NCBI GenBank assembly: GCA_020446945.1
Contig: JAGRDS010000017.1
Coordinates: 1-64,000 of the forward strand
From: Parvularculaceae bacterium
GTDB taxonomy: Bacteria > Pseudomonadota > Alphaproteobacteria > Caulobacterales > Parvularculaceae
Direction: 5' to 3'
Length of the DNA: 64,000 nt
Part shown: piece by piece, positions 1 through 7,531 of the stretch
Layout: every line of letters starts with the position of its first letter
How positions within the stretch are numbered: position 1 is the stretch's first letter
Notes under the pieces: model-generated
Told to the model about the DNA's origin: nothing
Seen by the model: only the letters and a program-made list of their open reading frames with translations
Databases searched by the model: none
Program-made: the position numbers and the translations under genes

Positions 1-73
1 CGAGGCGAAGGCGCTGCGCAAGCTGAAGCATCCGTCCCGGTCGAGGAAACTTCGGAGCTTCCTCGACAATTGA
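1..73 (+). CDS. rpoD: RNA polymerase sigma factor RpoD, C-terminal end (5' truncated)
   Basis: Only the last 23 codons are in the window; reading starts at base 2 and stops at TGA 71-73. The peptide (EAKALRKLKHPSRSRKLRSF followed by LDN) matches the extreme C-terminus of housekeeping sigma-70 factors. This is the recognition helix of region 4.2, which contacts the -35 element and the anti-sigma/activator surface. The identification rests on this very conserved tail, and the rest of the gene lies upstream. The N-terminal boundary is unknown. Confidence 0.8.
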   Translation, partial: EAKALRKLKHPSRSRKLRSFLDN

Positions 74-86
74 CCGGGCGCAGGTT

Positions 87-100
87 TTTATCCGGATAAA
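87..100. promoter_or_regulatory. 14-bp perfect palindrome with GGATAA half-sites
   Basis: TTTATCCGGATAAA is a perfect palindrome 13 bases after the rpoD stop and about 100 bases before the next gene. It could be an operator for the gene at 201. The same TTATCC/GGATAA core recurs at 1192-1246 on the other side of that gene. No regulator can be named. Confidence 0.35.
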
Positions 101-105
101 CGAGC

Positions 106-130
106 CGGGCTGAAAAACCCGTATTTTTAT
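106..130 (+). terminator. weak hairpin plus T-tract after rpoD
   Basis: A 4-bp stem (CGGG 106-109 with CCCG 118-121) closes an A-rich loop and is followed by TATTTTTAT. The position, 35 bases after the rpoD stop, fits a rho-independent terminator, but the stem is short. Confidence 0.35.
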
Positions 131-200
131 CGGGGCGCGCAACCTGTCGCTGCGTTTTCTTTCGGGCGATAAAGCCTTGGCGGACGAAGGGGGGGGAGGA

Positions 201-1094
201 ATGGAAGTTCTCTTGCGATGGGTGGCGAGCTGCCTGCTCATCATCATTACGCTGGTGTTCATCCATCTCGGTCTCGCGGTTATTTCCGGCCAGACCAATA
301 TCCTCTTTGAAACCTTTCTCGACACGACCTGGCCGAATAGCGCAGGCGGCGCGGCGGCGTCCGGGTCGCAGGCGCGCGAACAGCTCGCTTTTACGATCCT
401 CAATTACGGCGTCACGGCGCTCGGCACTGCATGGGTCGCCTGCTTCGCCTATCTGATCGTGATGCGAAACCAGCAGCGCCAGGCCGAACAGCAACTCGCC
501 ATCGAGCGCCTTCGTCTGACGACGGAGCTAGACGAAAGCATTCTTGAAATTCTTGACAGCAATGATGTTTACGAAGTGGACGGGCAGGGCGTCGTCACGC
601 GCACCCGGCTGCTTTCCGCCTGCGACCGCAACACTCTCTGGCTCGGCGGCTCGGACCGGGAGTGGAATTATCGAGACGGCGAGCGAACCGTGCGTTTTGT
701 CGAAACGTCGAAATCCGTCAGCGCCGCGGCGGAAGTAAGCCTGACGGCGCTGCATCGCTATCTCGGCTGGATCCGTCGGATTGTGCGGGCGGTCGAGACG
801 CATGTTCTGTTTGAGAAGGATGTTCTGCTGTTCTGGCGGTGGGTCGTCATCGGGTGCTACCGCAACCGCTATCCGTTCCTTTGCGGCATCTTCTTCAAGG
901 ATGACCTTAAGGATTTCGTCCGTCTCGTTGAGCAAATTGTCGTGACCGGCGAGAGGGCCGGCAGCGGACAGGATTTTGTAAAATATCTGCGGTCGGTCGG
1001 CGATCCGGTCTTGATATCCGAGCTTTCGAAAGAAGCGCGGGCGATCATCGATGCGGGGCGAAGCGATCCGGCTCCGCAGGCGAACCGGCGCTAG
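201..1094 (+). CDS. two-TM membrane protein of unknown function
   Basis: 297 aa from the ATG at 201. A TTG eight codons upstream at 177 is also open. The ATG follows a GGAGGA tract very closely, so the start is not certain. There are two hydrophobic segments (about residues 5-27 and 66-90), a charged, probably coiled-coil stretch (91-115, QQRQAEQQL...), and a 180-residue soluble C-terminal part rich in W, R and aromatic residues with no recognised motif. The predicted layout (2TM then a cytoplasmic domain) resembles the SLATT-like gene downstream, so it may belong to the same locus, but there is no sequence proof. It is followed by a strong terminator. Confidence 0.6.
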   Translation: MEVLLRWVASCLLIIITLVFIHLGLAVISGQTNILFETFLDTTWPNSAGGAAASGSQAREQLAFTILNYGVTALGTAWVACFAYLIVMRNQQRQAEQQLAIERLRLTTELDESILEILDSNDVYEVDGQGVVTRTRLLSACDRNTLWLGGSDREWNYRDGERTVRFVETSKSVSAAAEVSLTALHRYLGWIRRIVRAVETHVLFEKDVLLFWRWVVIGCYRNRYPFLCGIFFKDDLKDFVRLVEQIVVTGERAGSGQDFVKYLRSVGDPVLISELSKEARAIIDAGRSDPAPQANRR

Positions 1095-1098
1095 GCGC

Positions 1099-1124
1099 CG
1101 GCGCGCGCTCCCGCGCCGTTTTTT
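1099..1124 (+). terminator. rho-independent terminator
   Basis: A 7-bp GC stem (1099-1105 with 1112-1118) with a 6-base loop is followed directly by six T (1119-1124). It lies 5 bases after the stop of the two-TM gene. Confidence 0.8.
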
Positions 1125-1189
1125 CGCGCCCATCCGCGCTGCGGCGATGAGAAATCGCCCGCCGGACGAATTGCGGGCGTTGCGAAACA

Positions 1190-1248
1190 ACTTATTGGAT
1201 AAGTGGTCTTAAGCCGCTGATTTCGCGCCAAAAAGCATACTTATCCAA
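1190..1248. repeat. 10-bp perfect inverted repeat, operator-like
   Basis: TTGGATAAGT at 1195-1204 and its exact complement ACTTATCCAA at 1239-1248 are 34 bases apart. The left copy also sits in a smaller palindrome (ACTTAT-TGG-ATAAGT, 1190-1204). There is no T-tract, so a pair of binding sites is more likely than a terminator. It lies between the terminator at 1124 and the 3' end of the minus-strand SLATT-like gene. Confidence 0.45.
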
Positions 1249-1354
1249 CACCCCGCCGCAGCCCCTACAATTGCGCTTCCCGTAAATGGAGGCGGGATAG
1301 ATGCGCAAGGGTTCGAAATTCACATCGCCGCACGGAGCGCGCCGCATCGCGGCG

Positions 1355-2461
1355 TCACATCACATATTGCGCTTCGTAATTGCCGCGCAGGAACAGCACC
1401 ATCTCCTCGAACGAAAGCTTTTCAAGCTCGGTCATCGCCTCAAGCTTTTCTTCCGGATCGTCGGTCTTCGAAAAGCGTTCGTAAATGCGCCGGAGCGAAA
1501 GGCGGTACTGGCGAAGCCGTTCGACCTCGGTTTCGGGTTGAAATCCTTCCTCGATCGTGCGCGCGGCGAGGGCGATGATAGCCGCCCAGATCGCCGCGAC
1601 ATGCACTTGCGGGCTTTTCATTTGCGGAATGTCGGCGATCGCGCCGACGAACACGAGCGCGTGCAGGACGAGAATTGCAAACACGCAGAATATCGCGACC
1701 GCGCCGATCAACCTCGCCTGGCGAACCGGCGCATATTTCCAGAACACGCCTTTTTCACGCAGCATCAGATCGCAGTAACCGATCTGGCGATCGAAGCGCA
1801 AAATGCGATAGGCCGCGAAATATTCGTCGAGATGGCGCGGGTCGGGATGAAGCAGACCTTCGGGCACGCCCGGCCTTGCATCCTCCCAGAGCAGCCCGAC
1901 GCCGGGATCGTCGGCTTCAACGAGGCGGTGCAGCTCCTCCTCCGCGCGGTCGACAAGATCCGCCCTGAATTTCTGAAAATCATCGCCGCGACGTTTGAGA
2001 TAGGCGCGGGCTTTTTCTTCGCTCGCCGCGCCTTCGATAATGTCGCGCGAAAATGCGATGTAATGCTGGAAATGAAACTGGCGGATGCGTTCCGTCGTCA
2101 GCCGGTCGGCCAGCCATTGCATCTTTCGCGCGCGGAACATGACGCCGAAAACGCCGATGACAACGCTGGCGATGCCGGCGATCGCGCCGACAATGGCGAT
2201 CACGCGCACCGTCTCCTTGGAAAAGTCGTGATAGAGGACTTCGCCGGCCGCAAGCATCAGCGCGAGCGTTGCAAGCACGACGGCGAAAACGCCCCATTGC
2301 CGGCTTTTCAGCTTGGCGGCGTTGGCGCGCGCATCGATGGGTTCGAAGATGCTTTTGATCGCCGGATTGTGCAGTGCAAAGACGATATCGGGGAAATCCT
2401 TGCGGGCCGCGTCGAGGTCCGCCTCGCCGAGCAGCAGGTCGCTGTTGAACTTGATCGCCAT
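1355..2461 (-). CDS. four-TM protein resembling a tandem SLATT effector
   Basis: 368 aa. Four hydrophobic segments occur as two hairpins (about 56-76/86-109 and 250-275/286-302). Each hairpin is followed by a charged helix of the kind seen after the 2TM unit in SLATT domains: residues 110-130 (ARKMQWLADRLTTERIRQF) and 302-330 (EVERLRQYRLSLRRIYERF). A soluble 120-residue stretch separates the hairpins. SLATT proteins are predicted pore-forming effectors in nucleotide-signal conflict systems. The assignment here is by pattern only. The start ATG at 2461 follows GGCGGGGCG. It is divergent from the TIR-FGE gene 171 bases away, which suggests a shared control region. A long open frame on the opposite strand is an artefact of high GC. 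Confidence 0.6.
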   Translation of the reverse strand: MAIKFNSDLLLGEADLDAARKDFPDIVFALHNPAIKSIFEPIDARANAAKLKSRQWGVFAVVLATLALMLAAGEVLYHDFSKETVRVIAIVGAIAGIASVVIGVFGVMFRARKMQWLADRLTTERIRQFHFQHYIAFSRDIIEGAASEEKARAYLKRRGDDFQKFRADLVDRAEEELHRLVEADDPGVGLLWEDARPGVPEGLLHPDPRHLDEYFAAYRILRFDRQIGYCDLMLREKGVFWKYAPVRQARLIGAVAIFCVFAILVLHALVFVGAIADIPQMKSPQVHVAAIWAAIIALAARTIEEGFQPETEVERLRQYRLSLRRIYERFSKTDDPEEKLEAMTELEKLSFEEMVLFLRGNYEAQYVM

Positions 2462-2632
2462 AATCGCCCCGCCGCCGGCGCGCCGCCGCGCCGTTTCAAA
2501 CCGCTTAATCGCACGATCGAGCCCGAAACGCCAAATGAGTCGCCCAATACGCCGCCGAACAGGCGGCTCGAATCAATCGCTACCAAAGCCGATTCAATTG
2601 GGGTAGTAAGACTGCGAGCTGGAGGGCAGACG

Positions 2633-4489
2633 GTGCCGGACGTCTTTATTTCCTACAATCGCGAAGATCGCGATACGGCGCGCCTGGTTGCGGGCGCGCT
2701 GGAAGCTGAAGGTCTTTCTGTCTGGTGGGATGCGGCGCTGCGCGCCGGCGAGACTTATGACGAAGTGACCGAGCAGAATTTGCGCGGCGCGGGCGCCGTT
2801 GTCGTTCTTTGGTCGAAACGGTCTGTCAATTCGAAATGGGTGCGCGCCGAAGCGACGGTGGGCGAGCGCTCTTCGTCGCTCGTTCCCGTCCTGATCGAGG
2901 AATGCGAACGTCCGATCCGGTTTGAGCTTGTTCAAACCGCCGATCTTCAACACTGGCGCGGGGACCGCAGCGATCCGCACTGGCGCGCCTTCATGCAGGA
3001 TGTCGCAATTGCGATTTCGCGCCGCGGCGGAAAAGGCGCGCAGACGCGCCCCGCGAGCGCGGGCGTCGACGCCTCGATGGAAACGACCTTCTGGAATTCG
3101 ATCAAGGATGGCGGCGACCGGTCCGATTTCGACGCCTATCTGAAACGCTATCCGGACGGTCATTTCGCGGCGCTCGCAAGAAACCGCATCGCCGCCCTGT
3201 CGCGCACAGCGCCGGCGGCGCAGGCGCGAAAGCCCGCCGCCCCGCAACAACGAGCGCCGCAGCAACAGGCGCGCGCTGGCGGCGCGCCGCAACAAAGACA
3301 GGCGCCGCGCCATGCAGCGCCCGTTCAAAGACAACCGGAAAAAAAATCGAGCGCCGGCATGCTGATCGGCGCGGTCTTCCTGCTGATCGCGGGCGGCGCG
3401 GCCGGGGCGTTCTTTATCATGCGCGGCGGATCGGCGAAGGAGGCCGCGCCCGGCGCGCAGACGGCGCAGGTCGATAAAGGCGATGCGCGCCCCGAAACCC
3501 AAACGGACACGCCGGCCGATGCGTATACGGATGATCTGACGGGAGATCAATCGCCCGCGGTTGAGGCGTCAACGCTCGCGCAGGCTGAAAGCATTGGCGA
3601 GGCGGATGCGCTCGCCGCGCCGGACGGGGACGCCGCGCCGCTTGCGCCGGAAAGCGAAATCGCGCTGACGTCAGACGGCGCCGATGCGCTTGCGTCAGAT
3701 GGCGCTGACGCGCTGACGTCAGAAGGCGCTGACGCGCTGGCGCTCGCTGGAGCGCAACCCGGCGCGGACGCGCCGGCGCCGGCCCAATCCGGCGGCGCGC
3801 CGACGCCGTTTCAGGATTGCCCGTCCTGCCCGTCGATGATGCCGCTCGCCGGCGGCGCCTTCATGATGGGCTCGCCGCGCGATGAGACTGGCCGCAACGC
3901 CTATGAAGGTCCGCAGCATGAGGTGACGGTGAAGCCGTTCGCGATCGGCGTTTACGAAGTAACGAACGCGCAATGGCGCGCATGCGTCGATGCGTCGGCG
4001 TGCGAAGCCAAGCGCGACGGCGACGACCGGGCGCCCGTGCTTGGCGTTTCCTGGCGCGAAGCGTCCGATTATGTTCGCTGGCTGTCGCGCCAGACCGGGC
4101 GCGCTTACCGAATCCCGACGGAAGCGGAATGGGAATACGCCGCGCGCGGCGGATCGACGAGCGCGTATTGGTGGGGCGACCGTTTCGAAGCGTCGCGCGT
4201 TGCAACGCGCGAACCAAAGGTCGTCGGTTCGTTCGGCGCGAACGGTTTCGGCCTTTATGACGTTCTCGGAAATGCGCGCGAATGGGTCGCGGATTGTTAC
4301 GTGAATAATTATGCGAAAGCGCCGGCGGACGGTTCGGCCGTCACCGACGGCGATTGCTCGATGCGCGTCGTGCGCGGCGGCGCATATTCAAGTCCGCCGG
4401 TCGACATGCGTGTCGCCAACCGGGTGCGAAACGCTATCGGCGTCGGTGCGCGTTACATGGGCTTTCGGGTCGCGGCTGACGCGCCCTGA
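2633..4489 (+). CDS. TIR domain - TM - formylglycine-generating-enzyme-like fusion protein
   Basis: 618 aa from a GTG start at 2633, seven bases after GGAGGG; the open frame extends far upstream but is antisense there. Order of parts: a TIR domain (1-135) starting PDVFISYNRED, with the S-x-W-x3-E signature whose Glu73 matches the NADase catalytic position; a WNSIKDGGDRSDFDAYLKRY segment (about 153-172, in a short repeat known from caspase-FGE proteins); a Q/A/P-rich linker; one TM helix (243-264); a D/A-rich linker with three 24-bp repeats; and an FGE-sulfatase/SUMF1-type C-lectin fold (395-618) opening with CPSCP and MMGSP and containing RIPTEAEWEYAARGG, LGNAREWV and RVVRGG. The TIR end is predicted cytoplasmic and the FGE end periplasmic, so it could sense outside and signal inside through NAD+ cleavage. 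No redox Cys pair typical of true sulfatase-modifying FGE was seen. Confidence 0.85.
   Translation: MPDVFISYNREDRDTARLVAGALEAEGLSVWWDAALRAGETYDEVTEQNLRGAGAVVVLWSKRSVNSKWVRAEATVGERSSSLVPVLIEECERPIRFELVQTADLQHWRGDRSDPHWRAFMQDVAIAISRRGGKGAQTRPASAGVDASMETTFWNSIKDGGDRSDFDAYLKRYPDGHFAALARNRIAALSRTAPAAQARKPAAPQQRAPQQQARAGGAPQQRQAPRHAAPVQRQPEKKSSAGMLIGAVFLLIAGGAAGAFFIMRGGSAKEAAPGAQTAQVDKGDARPETQTDTPADAYTDDLTGDQSPAVEASTLAQAESIGEADALAAPDGDAAPLAPESEIALTSDGADALASDGADALTSEGADALALAGAQPGADAPAPAQSGGAPTPFQDCPSCPSMMPLAGGAFMMGSPRDETGRNAYEGPQHEVTVKPFAIGVYEVTNAQWRACVDASACEAKRDGDDRAPVLGVSWREASDYVRWLSRQTGRAYRIPTEAEWEYAARGGSTSAYWWGDRFEASRVATREPKVVGSFGANGFGLYDVLGNAREWVADCYVNNYAKAPADGSAVTDGDCSMRVVRGGAYSSPPVDMRVANRVRNAIGVGARYMGFRVAADAP
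3662..3733 (+). repeat. three 24-bp tandem repeats in the TIR-FGE linker
   Basis: Three in-frame 24-base units (3662-3685, 3686-3709, 3710-3733) encode A-L-T/A-S-D/E-G-A-D, and a decayed fourth unit follows. They lengthen the acidic linker between the TM helix and the FGE domain, and copy number could vary between strains. Confidence 0.8.
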
Positions 4490-4583
4490 ACGCTGCGCCC
4501 GCGCCTTGCGCCGCGCCGCGCAGCCTGTAAGGTCGCGGCCGACTTTGACCCCGCGCCGCTGGCGCAACTATGGAGGAATTATC

Positions 4584-4880
4584 ATGGCCGTTGACGGCAA
4601 ATGGAACATGACGATCAATACGCCGATGGGCGCGCAGACAGGCGTGCTGGACCTCAAGGCCGACGGCGCCGCGCTCACGGGAACGATGACCGGCAATATG
4701 GGTTCGGTCGAAATCCAGAACGGATCGGTCGACGGCGACGCGGTGAAATGGTCCGCCAATGTGACCTCGCCGATGCCGATCACGCTGGAATTCGACGGTA
4801 AGGTCGACGGCGATAATCTCGCTGGCAATGTAAAGCTTGGCGCCTTCGGTTCGTCGACCTTCTCCGGAACGCGCGCTTAA
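4584..4880 (+). CDS. small beta-rich conserved hypothetical protein
   Basis: 98 aa from the ATG at 4584, preceded by GGAGGA (4572-4577). There is no signal peptide or TM segment. The sequence alternates short hydrophobic strands and G/D turns (KWNMTINTPMG, GVLDLKADG, LTGTMTGNMG, GKVDGDNLAGNVKLGAFG), which suggests a small beta-sheet or lipocalin-like barrel. Proteins of this type occur in many alphaproteobacteria without a known function. The next gene starts 8 bases after its stop, so the two are probably co-transcribed. Confidence 0.75.
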   Translation: MAVDGKWNMTINTPMGAQTGVLDLKADGAALTGTMTGNMGSVEIQNGSVDGDAVKWSANVTSPMPITLEFDGKVDGDNLAGNVKLGAFGSSTFSGTRA

Positions 4881-4888
4881 AAACCCCG

Positions 4889-6211
4889 ATGAGAAATTTA
4901 CTCGCCGCAGCATTTATGGCTCTCGCGATCGGTTGCGGCGAGGGCGGGGACCGGACGGCGGCGCCTGCGCCCGCCGCGCCGGACGGCGCCGATATAAGCA
5001 TTATCGGCGTCGATGACCTCGCCGAACGGTTCGTGAAACTCGGGCTCAATCTCGGCCGTTACGACAAGAACTATGTCGACGCCTACAGCGGGCCGCAGGA
5101 ATGGGCGCGCGAAGCCGGGGAAAGCGCGCTCTCGCTTGACGATCTCGAACGCGAAGCGCTCGATATAATCGACGGGCTCGATGCGCTGAAAGGCGACGGC
5201 GCGTCCGAACGCGAGTCCGGGCTTTCCCGGGTGGTCGGCGCGGCGTTGATGCGCATTCGCATGGCGAAGGGCGAGACTTTTTCCTTCGACGAAGAGGCGC
5301 GGCGGGTCTACGGGTTTGTTCCGCCCGCTTACGATATCGGAAAATTCGACGCGGCGCTGGCGCAGATCGATGCGCTGTTCCCCGGCGACGGCGATTTGGC
5401 GACGCGCGTCGATGAATTTGTTAACAGCCTCGCAATACCGCAGGACAGGCTTCAATCCGTGATGGATGCGGCGATCGCCGAATGCCGGCGCCGCACGCTC
5501 GTCCATTACGACCTGCCGGAGGGCGAGAAATTCTCCATGCATACCGTCACGGGCAAACCGTGGAGCGGGTATAACTGGTACAAGGGCGATTTCGAAAGCG
5601 TTATCGAAATCAACACGGATTTTCCGGTGACGATCGACCGAGCCGTGACGCTTGGCTGTCACGAGGGCTATCCGGGCCATCACGTCTGGAATGTCATGGT
5701 CGAACGCGACCTGAAGCGCGCGAACGGATGGATCGAATATTCGATACAGCCATTGTTCAGCCCGAACGCAGTGGTCGGCGAGGGTTCGGCGAATTACGGC
5801 GTCAGCCTCGCATTTCCGGGCGAAGAAAAAGTCGCCTTTGAGCGCGATGTTCTCTTTCCTCTCGCCGGTCTCGATCCCGCGAAGGCCGAAAAACTGAACG
5901 CGCTTTCCGAACTGAAAAACAAACTCAGCCATTCGCGAAACATGATCGCGCGCGACTATCTCGACGGCCGGATCGATCGCGAGGCGGCGATCGAGATGCA
6001 GCGCAAATACGGGCTCAGTTCGCGCGCGCGCGCCGAACAGTCTATTGATTTCGTCGATACCTATCGCGCCTATGTCATCAACTATAATCTCGGCCAGGAT
6101 CTCGTAAGCGCCTATGTCGACCGGCGCGTCGGCGAAGGCGCGGATCGGTGGGCGGCGTTTGAAGAAGTGCTGAAGTCGCCTGACGCTGCGGGACTGCTGG
6201 CGCCCCATTAG
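4889..6211 (+). CDS. DUF885-family putative metallopeptidase, lipoprotein
   Basis: 440 aa. The N-terminus is a short signal peptide ending in a lipobox-like stretch (ALAIGC, Cys16) followed by a low-complexity A/P linker, so the protein is probably a lipoprotein facing the periplasm. The core carries the DUF885 signature HEGYPGHH (near residue 258), an HExxPGH-type zinc site, followed by the conserved GEGSANYG region and a C-terminal NYNLGQDLV. The family is thought to be gluzincin-like peptidases; the substrate is unknown. It is shorter than typical DUF885 proteins (about 580 aa). It lies between the small beta-rich gene and the PepSY gene (4-base gap), probably in one operon. Confidence 0.8.
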   Translation: MRNLLAAAFMALAIGCGEGGDRTAAPAPAAPDGADISIIGVDDLAERFVKLGLNLGRYDKNYVDAYSGPQEWAREAGESALSLDDLEREALDIIDGLDALKGDGASERESGLSRVVGAALMRIRMAKGETFSFDEEARRVYGFVPPAYDIGKFDAALAQIDALFPGDGDLATRVDEFVNSLAIPQDRLQSVMDAAIAECRRRTLVHYDLPEGEKFSMHTVTGKPWSGYNWYKGDFESVIEINTDFPVTIDRAVTLGCHEGYPGHHVWNVMVERDLKRANGWIEYSIQPLFSPNAVVGEGSANYGVSLAFPGEEKVAFERDVLFPLAGLDPAKAEKLNALSELKNKLSHSRNMIARDYLDGRIDREAAIEMQRKYGLSSRARAEQSIDFVDTYRAYVINYNLGQDLVSAYVDRRVGEGADRWAAFEEVLKSPDAAGLLAPH

Positions 6212-6215
6212 TCCC

Positions 6216-6947
6216 ATGCAGGCCCGGCGCTTCGTACAAACGCTTCATCGATGGTTGGGCCTCGCTCTTGTCGTCCAGATAACGATCTGGATGACGAGCG
6301 GCGTCGTTATGAGTTTTCTGCCGATCGGGCTTGTGCGCGGGGAAACCGCGTCGGCCTATGACGCGCCGGTCGAACTCGCCGTAAAGAACTATTTTCCGCC
6401 GGGCGGGGTTATTGCGGAAAACGGCCGCGCAGAGAGCGTAACGCTGCGCAACTGGCTCGGGCGCACCGTTTATATCGTCAAGACGGCCGACGGGCGGGCG
6501 ATGTACGATGCGGATACGGGCGACAGGCTTTCGCCCCTGTCGGAGAGCGATGCGCGCCGCGTTGCGGCGGCCGACTTCATCGGCGAGGGGGAAATCGTCA
6601 AGGCCGCGCTCCTGAACGATCCGCCGCATGAATATCGCGGAACGAAACCGGTTTGGCGCATCGACTTTTCGGACGCCGACGAAACGCGCATTTATGTTTC
6701 GCCGGATACGGGAGAGGTCGCATCGCGCAGAAATCGTATCTGGCGTTTCTATGATTTTTTCTGGATGCTCCACATAATGGATTACAGCGAGCGCGAGAAT
6801 TTCAATAATCCGCTCATCCGCATTTTCGCGGCGACGGGATTGCTGTTCGCGCTGAGCGGCGTGTTTCTCGTTTCCGCGCGACTTTCCGGCGGGCGCTATG
6901 GCGACGATATCAAAAAAATGCGAAAGGAACGGGATGCGGCGAAATAG
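6216..6947 (+). CDS. PepSY-associated membrane protein
   Basis: 243 aa with an N-terminal TM segment (about 12-35, after RFVQTLHRW, the usual opening of PepSY_TM proteins), a periplasmic PepSY-like region (PVWRIDFSDADETRIYVSPDTG, quoted in part) and a C-terminal TM segment (about 203-224, IFAATGLLFALSGVFLVSAR). PepSY_TM proteins occur with iron-siderophore reductases and as peptidase inhibitors or regulators. Here it sits directly after a putative peptidase. It is smaller than the four-TM members, so it is a reduced form. Its function is not known. Confidence 0.75.
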   Translation: MQARRFVQTLHRWLGLALVVQITIWMTSGVVMSFLPIGLVRGETASAYDAPVELAVKNYFPPGGVIAENGRAESVTLRNWLGRTVYIVKTADGRAMYDADTGDRLSPLSESDARRVAAADFIGEGEIVKAALLNDPPHEYRGTKPVWRIDFSDADETRIYVSPDTGEVASRRNRIWRFYDFFWMLHIMDYSERENFNNPLIRIFAATGLLFALSGVFLVSARLSGGRYGDDIKKMRKERDAAK

Positions 6948-6960
6948 TCATCGCTGAAAA

Positions 6961-6987
6961 GCGAAAAGCCCGCGCGCGGCGCGGGCT
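6961..6987 (-). terminator. hairpin terminator, best oriented for the minus strand
   Basis: A 9-bp stem (6967-6975 with 6979-6987) has a 3-base loop. On the minus strand it is followed by a T-rich run (complement of GAAAAGCGAAAA), so it fits the end of the gene at 7044-7415. It may also stop the PepSY operon coming from the other side. Confidence 0.65.
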
Positions 6988-7043
6988 CGATCGCAGCGAT
7001 TGCATCCGGATTAGTCAGTATCCAGATTACTCAGCCAGATTAT

Positions 7044-7415
7044 TCAGAATGCGAGATATACCGGCTCATGCGGCTGGACGCGCGATTTCGGATCGCCGCC
7101 GCCCTGTTCGGTTTTCGGTTCGGCTTTCGCGACCTCCGCCTTTTCGTCGCGATCGCACTGTTTGGTGCGCGCGGCGGTCTCGCCAAGGCGCTCGCCCGCA
7201 AGCGGTTCAACGCGCGCCGCGGTTTCAAAACCGAACAGCGTCAGGACGGATTCGATTACGGCTGCGGCTTTCGATTGCGAAGCGCCCGAATGTGCAACGC
7301 CCGTCGCATCGCCGCCGAGACGATGCGATGACGCCCCGAATCCGGGCGACGCCCCGGCCGTTCCGCCGATAAGCAGAACCGCGGCCGCCGCTGCGGCTGG
7401 CAGATATTGGCGCAT
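7044..7415 (-). CDS. small exported protein of unknown function
   Basis: 123 aa from the ATG at 7415, preceded by GGGAGAG at good spacing; an upstream in-frame ATG is less likely. It begins MRQYLPAAAAAAVLLIGG, a clear signal peptide, probably cleaved after GTAGA. The mature part is hydrophilic and rich in A, E and K, with one Cys. No domain is recognised. The gene stands alone between the PepSY gene (convergent) and alanine dehydrogenase (same strand, 117 bases upstream). Confidence 0.65.
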   Translation of the reverse strand: MRQYLPAAAAAAVLLIGGTAGASPGFGASSHRLGGDATGVAHSGASQSKAAAVIESVLTLFGFETAARVEPLAGERLGETAARTKQCDRDEKAEVAKAEPKTEQGGGDPKSRVQPHEPVYLAF

Positions 7416-7531
7416 GTTCACTCTCCCAACCGGCATTTGCGTCCGTTTCAGATGAAAATGCAAGCAATTCGACCGCCCAAAAGGTAAAATACCGTTCAGG
7501 TCAACTGTTCGTGATCCGCCCCGGTCGTCGC

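Noticed and set aside
1190..1248. DnaA boxes near an origin
   Set aside because: TTATCCAAC/TTATCCAAT match the DnaA consensus only partly, and there is no cluster, AT-rich stretch or dnaA gene.
1301..2632. 444-codon open frame continuous with the TIR gene
   Set aside because: It is antisense to the four-TM gene, has no domain, and the TIR gene has a good GTG start with GGAGGG at 2633. High GC leaves antisense frames open.
4245..4489. Possible variable region of a diversity-generating retroelement target (FGE C-terminus)
   Set aside because: The region is not rich in AAC/AAT codons, and there is no template repeat or reverse transcriptase in the window.
4898..6217. 439-aa minus-strand frame opposite the DUF885 gene
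   Set aside because: It is the shadow of a gene with a clear zinc motif and has R/A/V-rich, domain-free sequence.
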